This document shows, piece after piece, positions 26,537 to 35,663 of a stretch of 64,000 bases of DNA. The position numbers were made by a program, and so were the translations under genes. Numbering within the stretch: the stretch's first letter is position 1; each line of letters begins with the position of its first letter. Below the pieces are notes generated by a model. That model was not told the DNA's origin. It saw only the letters and a program-made list of their open reading frames with translations, and ran no database searches. Source of the stretch: Acetobacter farinalis (GTDB lineage: Bacteria; Pseudomonadota; Alphaproteobacteria; Acetobacterales; Acetobacteraceae). Location: positions 1-64,000 of the forward strand of contig NZ_WOTF01000002.1 in the NCBI RefSeq assembly GCF_011516935.1, in the 5' to 3' direction.

Positions 26537-28501
26537 TCACACCGTGAACCCGAAGACACGGCCATAAAACGCCAGCTCTTCTTCCAGCGCTTTCCGGATG
26601 GTGGCTTCCTGACGGAAACCGTGCCCTTCACCGGGAAACTCATGCAGGGTGCAGGGCGTACCCACGGCCTGCAGGGCGCGGGCCATGGCATGTGCCTGAC
26701 CGGGAGGAACAACCTTGTCTTCCGACCCTTGCAGCAGCAGAACCGAGGCCTTGATGTTCTCCGCCACGGAGAGGGGAGAGCGGGCCAGATAAACCGCCTC
26801 TGCCTCCGGCCAGGGGCCAATCAGCCCGTCCAGATAGCGGGCCTCGAATTTATGGGTCTCCTGCGCCAGCGCCCTCAGGTCTGTCACACCATACAGGCTG
26901 ACACCCGCGGCAAACAGATCCGATTCGGCAAGGGCCACCAGCACCGTCATACCCCCCGCGCTGGAACCGCGAATGGCCAGACGCCGCGGGTCTACCCGCC
27001 CGGTGGCCACCATATGGCGGCAGGCGGCAAGACAATCCGCTACGTCCACCACACCCCACGCCCCTTTCAGCCGCTCACGCCATGCACGCCCGAACCCGGT
27101 GGAACCCCCGTAATTGACATCCAGCACCGCGAAGCCGCGTGAGGTCCACCACTGCACCTTGAAGGAAAATCCTTCCTGCGCACGGGCTGTCGGGCCGCCA
27201 TGCACCTGCACGATCATGGGGGGCAGCGTGCCGTCCGGCACACAGGCCCGGCTGTTGGCAGGTGGGTAGAACAGTGCGTGCCCCTGAAGCCCGTCTTCCC
27301 CCGGCACCGGAAAACGAATGGTTTCGGCGCGAGAAATATCGGCCGGGGCAAGATCCAGCGGGGCCGCACGCTGAAGCACCTGTTCCACACCGTGCGCGGC
27401 TGTTCCCACCACAACCGCAGGCAGACCATCATCCGGGGACTCAAGCCATGCAAACCGCCCATCCTCCAGCGGCACCGGGCACTGCTCCGGCTGCGCGGCA
27501 AAAGGCTGCGTCTGGCCCTCTGCGGAGACCCGCAGACACCGGGTGCGGCCATCCCGCACAGCCAGAACCAGACAGGCCCCGCCCGGCAGGGGCTGGTAAC
27601 TCCGCTGACCGAACACCCATGCGGGCTGGCCAATCTCCCCCTCCGGCATGGCGCAGGGCATCAACTGAGGAGGAGAGTGCTGAAACAGAGCCTCCCACAC
27701 CGTCCAGCATCCGGCGCGGTCCGAGAGTGCCAGCAGGCGGCCCTCTTCCGTCCAGCGCGGTTCCAGCACCGATTCGCGCTGCTCTACCCCTGCCAGAGTC
27801 TGTTTGTTTTCCAGCGCCGTGACGCGCCCTTCCGCATCCCGCACCACCTTCGCCAGACACAGGCGTGTGGCATCCCACGGCATATCCGGGTGCTGCCACT
27901 CCACCCACGCCATGTACGCTCCATCCGGAGAGAGCGAGGGAGAAGAGAGAAAATCCGGCCCGCTATACAGCACGGATTCCTCGGCCTGCATGCCGCCTGC
28001 CGGGAGCTTCAGCGCGACCAGCGCGGCTTTGGCCTCCCCGCTGCCACGTTGGTCTTCCCGCACGGCCAGAACGGTTGTGGCTGCCGGGTCAAACCGCAGG
28101 TCCGCATAGCGCACGTCCTCCCCCTGCGTAAGCCGCACAGGCTCCGCCCCAGGATGTGGCACCAGCCAGACAGCTCCTGTCTGTTTGTCCGAAAAGGCTA
28201 TGCGCCCCGCCCGCGCCGCATAGGCACCCCCGCCATATTCATGCACACGGGTTGCAACATCAAAGCGGGACGGCACGGCTTCCGCCACCTCCTGCCCTTC
28301 TGCCCACCGCATCAGGGCGGAGCGGCCTTTTTCCGCAGGGCGACGCTCCAGCCAGAAAACCGTGCCACCATCCGTGCTCACTTCGGAAAGGGAGAGTGTC
28401 TTGCCCGCCACCAGCGCCGCCGTCACACGGGAAGGCCATGTGCCACAGGCCAGAGGCTCCGCTTGCCCGGCAGGCAGGATGGAGGAAGAGGGATCGGACA
28501 T
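26537..28501 (-). CDS. S9-family serine peptidase (prolyl-oligopeptidase/acylaminoacyl type)
   Basis: This 654-residue protein has a beta-propeller N-terminal part (about residues 30-390) and an alpha/beta-hydrolase domain (about 400-654). The nucleophile is in G-S-S-A-G-G, the acid in Q-G-S-E-D-K-V-V-P-P and the histidine in G-E-G-H-G-F. N-Y-G-G-S-T-G-F-G-R precedes the catalytic domain as in S9C enzymes. It should hydrolyse short peptides. No signal peptide is seen, so it is probably cytoplasmic. The ATG at 28501 follows GGAG; an upstream frame extension to 28546 lacks this. Confidence 0.9.
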   Translation of the reverse strand: MSDPSSSILPAGQAEPLACGTWPSRVTAALVAGKTLSLSEVSTDGGTVFWLERRPAEKGRSALMRWAEGQEVAEAVPSRFDVATRVHEYGGGAYAARAGRIAFSDKQTGAVWLVPHPGAEPVRLTQGEDVRYADLRFDPAATTVLAVREDQRGSGEAKAALVALKLPAGGMQAEESVLYSGPDFLSSPSLSPDGAYMAWVEWQHPDMPWDATRLCLAKVVRDAEGRVTALENKQTLAGVEQRESVLEPRWTEEGRLLALSDRAGCWTVWEALFQHSPPQLMPCAMPEGEIGQPAWVFGQRSYQPLPGGACLVLAVRDGRTRCLRVSAEGQTQPFAAQPEQCPVPLEDGRFAWLESPDDGLPAVVVGTAAHGVEQVLQRAAPLDLAPADISRAETIRFPVPGEDGLQGHALFYPPANSRACVPDGTLPPMIVQVHGGPTARAQEGFSFKVQWWTSRGFAVLDVNYGGSTGFGRAWRERLKGAWGVVDVADCLAACRHMVATGRVDPRRLAIRGSSAGGMTVLVALAESDLFAAGVSLYGVTDLRALAQETHKFEARYLDGLIGPWPEAEAVYLARSPLSVAENIKASVLLLQGSEDKVVPPGQAHAMARALQAVGTPCTLHEFPGEGHGFRQEATIRKALEEELAFYGRVFGFTV

Positions 28502-28608
28502 TTCATACACTCCCGAACAAACTGATACCGTCATCGCACCGCGCATCCTGCACAGGGTTATCGGCTCTTTCCGTGCGCAGGGCTAACACTCTACAGGCTT
28601 GCAGTACC

Positions 28609-29295
28609 ATGTCCCGCTCCAGTCGTCTTCTTGATCTCATTCAGGCGTTGCGCCGCCGCCGCAGGCCGGTGCCCGCCGCCATTCTGGCGCGCGAGCTTGG
28701 TGTTTCGCTTCGTACTGTCTATCGCGATATCGCCACTCTGGTTGGTCAGGGAACCCCCATCGAGGGGGAGGCGGGCATGGGATATGTCCTGAAGCCCGGC
28801 TTTCTGCTCCCGCCCCTCATGTTCTCCGAAACCGAGCTGGATGCCCTGCTTCTGGGCCTGCATCTGACCTTGGAGCGGGGGGATGCCGAGATCAAACAGG
28901 CGGCCCGCGACGTTATCGCCAAGATTTCCGCCGTTCTGCCCGACCAGTTTGCGGATGAAGCCGAAACCAGCGGCATGCTGGCAGGCCCGATGCCCCATGA
29001 GGCCTCACCCCATCTGACCCTGATCCGTCAGGCAATGCGGCATGAGATCAAGCTTCGTCTCGCCTATACCGACAAGAAGGGGGATGCGACGCAGCGCATC
29101 GTGTGGCCTGTTGCCATCGGCTTTTTCGAGGCCGCAGAGGTTCTGGCGGCATGGTGCGAAGCCCGTCAGGATTTTCGCCATTTCCGGCTGGATCGCATCA
29201 ACAGTCTGGAGGTCACGAGCGAGCGCTTTCCGCGCCGCCGCCGCGTTCTGCTCGCGGAGTGGCGCATGAAGACAGGGATAGACAGGCCGTATTGA
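28609..29295 (+). CDS. YafY-type regulator with HTH_11 and WYL domains
   Basis: A 228-residue regulator. The N-terminal winged helix starts S-R-S-S-R-L-L-D-L-I-Q-A-L-R-R-R, and L-A-R-E-L-G-V-S-L-R-T-V-Y-R-D-I is the recognition helix. The C-terminal WYL region (about 135-225) holds I-K-L-R-L-A-Y-T-D-K-K-G and R-H-F-R-L-D-R-I. WYL domains bind small ligands or nucleic acids. It starts with ATG 28609; the long frame upstream lies within the divergent peptidase gene. VOC and EVE genes follow on the same strand, so it may control them. Confidence 0.9.
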   Translation: MSRSSRLLDLIQALRRRRRPVPAAILARELGVSLRTVYRDIATLVGQGTPIEGEAGMGYVLKPGFLLPPLMFSETELDALLLGLHLTLERGDAEIKQAARDVIAKISAVLPDQFADEAETSGMLAGPMPHEASPHLTLIRQAMRHEIKLRLAYTDKKGDATQRIVWPVAIGFFEAAEVLAAWCEARQDFRHFRLDRINSLEVTSERFPRRRRVLLAEWRMKTGIDRPY

Positions 29296-29364
29296 TCACT
29301 GCTGACAGAAACTGACACGGGCAGGCGCTAACAGGAGGGCCATCACTTTTCAGGAGGCGTCCCG

Positions 29365-29745
29365 ATGCTCAAACCCGATATCGTTATTCTGTATGTAGAA
29401 AATCTGAGCCGGAGTGCCGCGTTTTATGCGGACCTCCTCGGCGTGGAGCCTGTTCAGGCCTCCCCGGCTTTTGTGCTCTTCACCTTTCCCAATGGCGCAT
29501 CGTTCGGGCTGTGGGTGCGCAACACTGTCGAACCTGCCGCCCCAGGAGCCGGGCAGGGGGCCAGAGCAGGGCAGGACGGAGAACTCGCGTTTGTTGTTGA
29601 GGAGGTGGACGCACTGCACACGGCATGGACCGACAAGGATATCACGATCCTCCAGCCGCCAACGCGGATGGGGTTCGGATATGGCTTTACGGCTCTCGAC
29701 CCGGACGGCCATCGCCTGCGCGTCTTTCGGCCTGCGCCGAAATGA
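29365..29745 (+). CDS. VOC-family protein (glyoxalase/bleomycin-resistance fold)
   Basis: A 126-residue protein with two beta-alpha-beta-beta-beta units: V-E-N-L-S-R-S-A-A-F-Y-A-D-L-L-G-V at the start, then F-V-V-E-E-V-D-A-L and L-D-P-D-G-H-R-L-R-V-F near the end. Such proteins bind toxic ligands or act as metal-dependent dioxygenases or glyoxalases; the histidine/glutamate ligand set is not clear here. A GGAGG site precedes ATG 29365. Its stop overlaps the EVE gene start by 4 bp, and the WYL regulator lies 69 bp upstream. Confidence 0.85.
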   Translation: MLKPDIVILYVENLSRSAAFYADLLGVEPVQASPAFVLFTFPNGASFGLWVRNTVEPAAPGAGQGARAGQDGELAFVVEEVDALHTAWTDKDITILQPPTRMGFGYGFTALDPDGHRLRVFRPAPK

Positions 29746-30203
29746 GCGGGTTCGCAATAAACGGGTTCTGGCTGGCCATTGCCTCCGCCGAGCATGTCCG
29801 CCGTGGGAGGATGGAGGGCATCATGCAGGTCTGCCACGGCAAGGCCGCCCCGCTTCGCCGCATCCGGCCGGGTGACGGCATTGTTTATTACTCCCCGACA
29901 CTCCGGATGGGAGACAGGACCCCTTACAGGCGGCTGACCGCCATCGGCATCATCGCGGCGGGAGACCCGTACCCGTTTGATATGGGCAATGGCTTTCATC
30001 CATGGCGGCGGCACGTCACATGGATGGATGCGCATGACGCCTCCATCACTCCCCTGCTGCCCCATCTAAGCTTCAGCGCAGGCCGCCGGAACTGGGGGCA
30101 GAGCCTGCGTTACGGCCTTATCCGGATTCAGCAGCATGACTTCGCATGCATGAAACACGCCATGCACTCCGCACAGGAACAGCTCTTCTCTCTGGATGTG
30201 TGA
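29742..30203 (+). CDS. EVE-domain protein (UPF0310)
   Basis: A 153-residue EVE/PUA-like protein: F-W-L-A-I-A-S-A-E-H-V-R-R-G-R, then M-Q-V-C-H-G-K-A-A-P-L-R-R-I and G-D-G-I-V-Y-Y-S-P-T. EVE domains recognise modified bases in DNA or RNA. The start overlaps the VOC stop (ATGA at 29742-29745), so they are translationally coupled. The WYL-VOC-EVE order is a small regulator-plus-effector group of unknown role. Confidence 0.86.
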   Translation: MSGFAINGFWLAIASAEHVRRGRMEGIMQVCHGKAAPLRRIRPGDGIVYYSPTLRMGDRTPYRRLTAIGIIAAGDPYPFDMGNGFHPWRRHVTWMDAHDASITPLLPHLSFSAGRRNWGQSLRYGLIRIQQHDFACMKHAMHSAQEQLFSLDV

Positions 30204-30462
30204 ACGGTTGAATGCTGGCGCCTTGGGGCGGATATGGCGCGTGGCAGGCAGGTGTTTCCAGAACAAACGCCAGTATAGAAGGGTGTCTCCATTTCAAACA
30301 CCGGGCAAAGCCAAAGCTTGACAGGGTGCGACGGAGGCTGTTCCTCATCCTCCCTTTGAAGCATGCTCAACCGGAAGTGGATTTTTCGTCCTGCTACACT
30401 CTCTCGAATCCATTTTTTCACTGCATTACCTGGACACACTATTCTCCCATTACGGTTATGCC
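30204..30462. other. Gap before the DedA gene, including its unassigned 5' coding part
   Basis: Up to about 30320 I see no gene. From 30322 the frame of the DedA gene is open and reads a plausible DedA N-terminus just before the annotated start (H-Y-L-D-T-L-F-S-H-Y-G-Y-A), but it contains no ATG, GTG or TTG. Confidence 0.4.
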
Positions 30463-31065
30463 GTGATTGGTGTGGTGGTCATGCTTGAAAGCATGGGGCT
30501 TCCGCTGCCCGCAGAGAGCCTGATCATCACCGGGGCCCTGTTCTGCGCCACCACGCACAAGCTGCATATCAGCGGCGTGGTGATTGCGGCTGTGGTCGGG
30601 GCGGTCATGGGGGACAATTTCGGGTATCTGATCGGACGGGCGCTTGGCCTGAAGCTTTTGCAGAAATACGGACCGAGATTTGGCCTGACGCCAAACCGCC
30701 TGCTGCTGGGCCGCTATGTGTTTCTCAAACATGGCGGGTCCGTTGTGTTTTTCGGGCGCTTTATTGCCGTGCTGCGCATGTTTGTCGCCCTGCTGGCCGG
30801 AGCGAACCATATGCCCTGGCATACGTTCCTATGGCACAATGCTCTGGGTGGCGTATGCTGGGCCGGTGGATACGCCATCTGCACCTATCTTCTGGGAAAT
30901 GAAGTGTTGCGGCTTTCCGGGCCGGTGGGAATTCTCTTCGGGGTTTCCGCCGCAACCATTATCGTCGCCTCATTCTTTTTCCTGAAACGCAACGAAAACC
31001 GTCTGACGGAGGAAGCCTTGGCAGCAGCAGCACAGGACGAACGCCTGCGGATTACGCCGTTATGA
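30463..31065 (+). CDS. DedA-family membrane protein
   Basis: This 200-residue inner-membrane protein has the DedA/SNARE-associated pattern: E-S-M-G-L-P-L-P-A-E-S near the start, G-D-N-F-G-Y-L-I-G-R, and the basic F-F-G-R-F-I-A-V-L-R-M-F motif. Members are undecaprenyl-phosphate or phospholipid flippases. The first usable start is GTG 30463, but the preceding 14 codons (H-Y-L-D-T-L-F-S-H-Y-G) look like the family's N-terminus. A non-standard start such as CTG 30421, or an assembly error, is therefore possible. Its stop overlaps the SDR start by 4 bp. Confidence 0.8.
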   Translation: MIGVVVMLESMGLPLPAESLIITGALFCATTHKLHISGVVIAAVVGAVMGDNFGYLIGRALGLKLLQKYGPRFGLTPNRLLLGRYVFLKHGGSVVFFGRFIAVLRMFVALLAGANHMPWHTFLWHNALGGVCWAGGYAICTYLLGNEVLRLSGPVGILFGVSAATIIVASFFFLKRNENRLTEEALAAAAQDERLRITPL

Positions 31066-32021
31066 TGGGTAAACCCGGCAAACAGGACTGGTCTGTCACC
31101 AGCCGTCAACCTGCCCTGAAGGGCCGGGTGGCTCTCGTCACCGGGGGAAACAGCGGTCTGGGGTTTGAAGTGGCCTGTGGTCTGGCCGCACGGGGTGCGC
31201 GCCTGCTGCTGCCCGTGCGCAGTGCCGGGCGGGGTGAAGCCGCTCTGGCCGCCCTGCGCGCCCGCTACCCGGATGCTGAAGCCGAACTGCTGATTCTGGA
31301 TCTGGCCTCCCTGAACTCCGTAGCCGCCTGCGCCGCGGATGTCGCCAGCCGTGTTGGTGCGCTGGACCTGCTGGTCAACAATGCAGGTGTGATGGCCCTT
31401 TCCCGCAGGCAGGAAACGGCTGACGGATTTGAAATGCAGTTTGGCACCAACCATCTGGGCCATTTCGCACTCACCACCCGCCTGCGCCCGCTGCTGGAAG
31501 CCGCGTCCGGCGGCGGCACAGTCGTGACCGTTGCCAGTCTGGCCGCCTGCAAAGGGGCCATACAATTTGATGACCTCCAGTCCCGCCGCCGCTACAGCCC
31601 CTTTGGGGCATACCAGCAGAGCAAGCTCTCCAATCTGCTGTTTGCGCGCGAACTGGCCCGCCGGGCCGGAGAAAATGGCTGGAACCTGCATTCCCGCGCA
31701 GCGCACCCCGGCTGGTCTTCCACCTCCATCATCGCCAATGGCCCGGCGTCCTCCCTGCCCGGCCCTGTTGGCAAGGCGGAGCAGGTGGTGGGCACGGCTA
31801 TCCTGCGTATCATGGGGCAATCCGCCGCGCGTGGCGCGGAGCCGCTGCTCTATGCGGCTCTCTCCCCGGCAGCGCGGGATGGGGATTATTACGGCCCGCA
31901 GGGGGCTGGTGAACGGCGCGGTCCGCCCGGCCCGGCCCATGTCCCGCCTGCCGCACAGAAAATCAGCACAGCCACCCGCCTGTGGGATGTATCCGAGCGT
32001 CTGACTGGCGTGGCCTGGTAG
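31062..32021 (+). CDS. Short-chain dehydrogenase/reductase
   Basis: This 319-residue SDR has the NAD(P) motif T-G-G-N-S-G-L-G, N-N-A-G-V-M and the catalytic Ser (V-A-S-L-A) plus Y-Q-Q-S-K. Length and the T-N-H-L-G-H-F motif place it with retinol-dehydrogenase/WW-oxidoreductase-like SDRs. The arginine after the glycine motif (V-R-S-A-G-R) suggests NADP(H). It is coupled to the DedA gene by a 4-bp overlap. Substrate unknown. Confidence 0.87.
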   Translation: MMGKPGKQDWSVTSRQPALKGRVALVTGGNSGLGFEVACGLAARGARLLLPVRSAGRGEAALAALRARYPDAEAELLILDLASLNSVAACAADVASRVGALDLLVNNAGVMALSRRQETADGFEMQFGTNHLGHFALTTRLRPLLEAASGGGTVVTVASLAACKGAIQFDDLQSRRRYSPFGAYQQSKLSNLLFARELARRAGENGWNLHSRAAHPGWSSTSIIANGPASSLPGPVGKAEQVVGTAILRIMGQSAARGAEPLLYAALSPAARDGDYYGPQGAGERRGPPGPAHVPPAAQKISTATRLWDVSERLTGVAW

Positions 32022-32034
32022 ACTGACCCCGTAA

Positions 32035-32056
32035 GGGTGGCCCTGCAGGGCCGCCC
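32035..32056. terminator. Hairpin between convergent SDR and helicase genes
   Basis: GGGTGGCCC (32035-32043) pairs with GGGCCGCCC (32048-32056) with one G-U pair and a TGCA loop. The core GGCCCTGCAGGGCC is a perfect palindrome. It fills the 37-bp gap between the two stops but has no U-tract. Confidence 0.45.
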
Positions 32057-32058
32057 GC

Positions 32059-34452
32059 TCAGCGCCTGCGGGCGCTTCGGCCCGGCGCTACACCCGGTGT
32101 CGCGCTGCGTGTGCGGCTCTGCTGGCGCAGAACATTTTCAATCCATTCATTCAGGCGGCGCGTGGTCTCTTCGGCCTCTTCGCGGTCCGGGTAGAATTCC
32201 GGAAAACGCAGGGCCAGCCAGCGCCACGCCACCAGCCGCTTATGGCGTTTTTCCGCCCGCTCCAGCTCTTCCCGGCTGGCGCGGTCGCTCGGCGGCAGCC
32301 GCCCCGTGCCCGGCGGGAGCACCCGGCGGCCCGCGGCATGGTCCGCCGCCCAGCCCACCAGACGACGGATGCCGTTATCCCGATCATCCACCGGGCACAT
32401 GGCGTAGGACCAGCGCGTGGTGAGGTCCAGCCCGTCCACCCCTTCCAGCGCGGAGGCAATGGCAAAGGCCTGCTCCATATCCGCCAGACGGTAATTCGGA
32501 TCATCCTTGCGCAGCACGGCGCGATGAATGCGGGAGAGAACGCCATACAGGCTTTCCGAGCCGATTTCCGCCGCCACGGCCTTCACGATATCCGCATCCG
32601 GCTGCACGAAGGGACGCAGGTCCTCCGGCGTTTCCGGGTCCGCCGCAAGCTGCCGGCTGATGAAGGACGGGCTGCCAGCACCGCTCAGCACAGACACCAC
32701 ACCCACTTCATGCTTGCCATACCGCCCGGCGCGACCGCCAATCTGCTTGACTTCCTGCACCGTAAGATCCCGCGTCTCCTTGCCGTCAAACTTCTTGAGC
32801 GAGGCAAAGACAACGCGCTTGATGGACAGGTTCAGCCCCATGCCAATGGCATCGGTTGCAATCAGGATATCCGCAGCCCCGGAATTGAAGCGCTGCGCCT
32901 CGGCCCGACGCACCTCCGGACTGAGAGCGCCATACACCACCGCCACACGCCGCCCGTGCTGCATGAGGGCCGCGCGCAGGTCCAGCACCTCCCGCCGGGA
33001 GAAGGCAATCAGCGCATCCCCTGCCTGAAGGTCCTGCAGCCGCACGGGCTGGGAGGCAGGTTTGAGCGGGCTTTTCCGCTCCAGCGAGATTTCATCCAGC
33101 GGGTCTCCGCACAGTTCGGCAATGCGCCGCACCATGGGAATACAGTCCGGCGCGCCCAGAACATACAGGTGGCGGGCCGGAGCCCCCATGATGGCCGCCG
33201 TCCATGCCGCGCCGCGATCCGTGTCAAAGAGCATCTGCGCTTCATCAATCACGGCGACATCGACTGGATTATAGAACGGGCACATTTCCACCGTGGCCGC
33301 CAGATGGCGGCTGCCCGGCACCACAATCCGCTCCTCCCCGGTTGCAAGCGAGGCCTCAACCCCGCGGGATGCCAGAGCCTCACGGAATTCATGCGCCAGC
33401 AGGCGGAGGGGGGCGAGCGCCAGCCCGCTTTCCGCCTGAGCCAGCGCGTTCAGCGCCGTGTAGGATTTCCCGCTGTTGGTCGGCCCCGTGACAAGGGTAA
33501 TGCGCCGGTTGAGCGCCCGTGCGGTGCGGAAATGCGCGGCATACCGGTCCAGCGCCGCCACGCGGGCAATCACCGCATTGGCCACCTTGCGCCCCATGTC
33601 CGGCGCTTTTGCTCCGGCGTCCGGAATGGCCGGAACCCCACCGTTCCGCCATTCCCCCAGCTTGCCGCGCAGGGCAACCAGTTCTGCCGGGTCAAACTCC
33701 CAGCGCTCCCGCCCGCCCGATTCGAGCACCTTTCGGGCCACGGGCAGACGATTTTCAGCAATCCAGCGCAGCGCTTCCTTATGGGAGCACCGCAAGAGGC
33801 GTGGCACCTCCTGAAACGGCACCAGACTTTCTTCCCACGTGCGGAGGCGGGCTTCTTCCTGCTCGCGCTTTTCCCGTGCCGTGCGCTCGATGGTGCTGGC
33901 AACCTTCTGCCGCTGCGACTCCTCCCGGCGGGCGGTATCCAGAAACGGGTCCCCCTCCGGCAGGTCAAACGCCCGCGCGATGGCCATCAGCAGCAGGTCT
34001 GTCTGGGCGGGGGAAAGCACGCGCCCCGTATCCACCAGATCGGCCTGCACGGTCTCGAACACGGCGCGGGGCGTGGTGCCGCAGGCGCGCAGCCGCGCGC
34101 GGGAGACGGGAGCCAGAGCGCGTTCCAGCGCGGCATCATCCGCTTCGGGGTCTTCTATCGTGCCAACGGCTTCTTCAATTTCATCCCGGGAGACCCAGAT
34201 GCGCCCGCTGCGCCGTGTGAGGTCCACAAGGCGGGAGACACGCTTCTTGCGCCGGACAGTGCACAAAATGAGACGAAAGACATCATCCGCAATATCCCGC
34301 CCGCCCGGCTCCAGAGAACGGGCGATGCGGCGCAGGACGTCCTGCTCTTCCCGTGGTTCAACCGCCAGACCGGTACGGGCCGAAACACGGGCAAAAGCTT
34401 CACGGGCGGGGGAGGAAAAAGTCTCGGATGTCATGGTGTATTCATGCTGCAT
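32059..34452 (-). CDS. SUV3-like DExH-box helicase (first copy)
   Basis: A 797-residue protein. About 330 N-terminal residues include a charged coiled segment (residues 180-215). The helicase core follows: L-V-T-G-P-T-N-S-G-K-S-Y-T-A-L (Walker A), V-I-D-E-A-Q-M (motif II), A-T-D-A-I-G-M-G-L-N-L-S and Q-I-G-G-R-A-G-R-Y-G (motif VI). These are signatures of SUV3/MgpS RNA helicases. The C-terminus is basic. It probably unwinds RNA with ATP; a partner is not known here. In-frame ATGs at 34452 and 34434 both lack clear ribosome sites. A second, diverged member lies at 47.1-49.7 kb. Confidence 0.85.
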   Translation of the reverse strand: MQHEYTMTSETFSSPAREAFARVSARTGLAVEPREEQDVLRRIARSLEPGGRDIADDVFRLILCTVRRKKRVSRLVDLTRRSGRIWVSRDEIEEAVGTIEDPEADDAALERALAPVSRARLRACGTTPRAVFETVQADLVDTGRVLSPAQTDLLLMAIARAFDLPEGDPFLDTARREESQRQKVASTIERTAREKREQEEARLRTWEESLVPFQEVPRLLRCSHKEALRWIAENRLPVARKVLESGGRERWEFDPAELVALRGKLGEWRNGGVPAIPDAGAKAPDMGRKVANAVIARVAALDRYAAHFRTARALNRRITLVTGPTNSGKSYTALNALAQAESGLALAPLRLLAHEFREALASRGVEASLATGEERIVVPGSRHLAATVEMCPFYNPVDVAVIDEAQMLFDTDRGAAWTAAIMGAPARHLYVLGAPDCIPMVRRIAELCGDPLDEISLERKSPLKPASQPVRLQDLQAGDALIAFSRREVLDLRAALMQHGRRVAVVYGALSPEVRRAEAQRFNSGAADILIATDAIGMGLNLSIKRVVFASLKKFDGKETRDLTVQEVKQIGGRAGRYGKHEVGVVSVLSGAGSPSFISRQLAADPETPEDLRPFVQPDADIVKAVAAEIGSESLYGVLSRIHRAVLRKDDPNYRLADMEQAFAIASALEGVDGLDLTTRWSYAMCPVDDRDNGIRRLVGWAADHAAGRRVLPPGTGRLPPSDRASREELERAEKRHKRLVAWRWLALRFPEFYPDREEAEETTRRLNEWIENVLRQQSRTRSATPGVAPGRSARRR

Positions 34453-34675
34453 CCGGACCGGCTGAACAATGCCTGGAGAGACAATAAAATACCACCCGTG
34501 CGCTGCCAGAAAGCAACGCGTGATGAATTTGCACTGGCGTCCTGCTTTCTTGCCCCTTAGAAACGCGCCACGACCAGAAGCACGCCTTCGTGCCGTTCAA
34601 GAGTCCGCACCGGGACAACAGGCCGGCTACGGGGCATATCCTCTCGATCTGCTGCAAGCGGAGTACAAGCTGCCC

Positions 34676-35599
34676 ATGTCTGAGACCATGTCTGACGCGC
34701 CAACACCATCAGCCGGAACTTTTTCCGACATCCTGCCCAAACTCTCTGCCTCTGAAGTGCCTACAGGCCTTCTGCCGGTAGAAGGCCAGGACGGTGTCTG
34801 GCATCTTGCCTCCCCCACCAAGGAATACGGCCACCTGTACCCGGCAACGGTGCTGACCGTACACCACTGGACGGACCGCCTGTTCAGCTTCACCACCACG
34901 CGTGACCCCGGCCTGCGGTTTGAAAACGGGCAGTTCGCCATGATCGGCATTGAAGTGGACGGCAAGCCCCTGCTGCGTGCCTACTCCATTGCCTCCCCCA
35001 ACTATGCGGATGAAATGGAGTTCCTCTCCATTGCCGTGCCGGAAGGCCCGCTGACCTCCCGCCTGCGCCACGTGAAAGTGGGGGATACGGTTCTCATCGG
35101 CCGCAAGCCCACCGGCACGCTGCTGCTGGACAACCTGCGTCCGGGCCGGAACCTGTATTTCCTCTCCACCGGCACCGGTCTGGCCCCGTTCATGAGCCTG
35201 ATCAAGGACCCGGACTGCTATGAGCGGTTCGAGCATGTCATCCTCAGCCACACCGTGCGTATTTCCGGTGAGCTGGCCTATGCCAACCACATCCGCCATG
35301 AACTGCCCGAACACGAATTTCTGGGTGAGGATGTGTCCGGCAAGCTGCTCTACTACCCGGCTGTCACGCGTGAGGACTTTGCAGTGACGGAGCGCATCAC
35401 CAAGTTGATCGAAAGCGGCAAGATCTTCACGGACCTGAACATTCCGGAACTGGACCCCGAGCATGACCGCGTGATGATCTGCGGATCACCCGAAATGCTG
35501 GCGGATACGGAAGCCCTGCTTCAGGCCCGTGGGTTTGATGAAGGCAACATGTCCAAACCCGGCGCGTATGTTGTGGAAAAAGCCTTCGCTGAACGCTGA
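34676..35599 (+). CDS. fpr: Ferredoxin/flavodoxin-NADP+ reductase
   Basis: This 307-residue FAD enzyme moves electrons between NADPH and ferredoxin. FAD motif R-A-Y-S-I-A-S-P-N-Y lies near residue 103, the T-G-T-G-L-A-P-F-M-S NADP motif follows, and C-G-S-P-E-M and a C-terminal V-E-K-A-F are typical of bacterial Fpr. A 45-residue N-terminal extension before the core is longer than in model enzymes. CGGAG lies 12 bases before ATG 34676. FdxA in this window is a possible partner. A UUCG-loop hairpin follows. Confidence 0.9.
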   Translation: MSETMSDAPTPSAGTFSDILPKLSASEVPTGLLPVEGQDGVWHLASPTKEYGHLYPATVLTVHHWTDRLFSFTTTRDPGLRFENGQFAMIGIEVDGKPLLRAYSIASPNYADEMEFLSIAVPEGPLTSRLRHVKVGDTVLIGRKPTGTLLLDNLRPGRNLYFLSTGTGLAPFMSLIKDPDCYERFEHVILSHTVRISGELAYANHIRHELPEHEFLGEDVSGKLLYYPAVTREDFAVTERITKLIESGKIFTDLNIPELDPEHDRVMICGSPEMLADTEALLQARGFDEGNMSKPGAYVVEKAFAER

Positions 35600-35612
35600 A
35601 ACCCTTCAGAGA

Positions 35613-35634
35613 CTGGCGGCCTTCGGGCCGCCAG
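35613..35634 (+). terminator. UUCG-tetraloop hairpin after fpr
   Basis: CTGGCGGCC (35613-35621) pairs perfectly with GGCCGCCAG (35626-35634) around TTCG. There is no U-tract before gor starts 30 bp later, so it may stabilise the mRNA or only partly terminate. Confidence 0.5.
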
Positions 35635-35663
35635 CGCCTGACTACTGAAACGGAGCCTGCGCC

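Noticed and set aside
32242-34560. Long plus-strand frame (772 codons) opposite the first SUV3-like helicase
   Set aside because: Shadow frame; the minus strand carries all helicase motifs.
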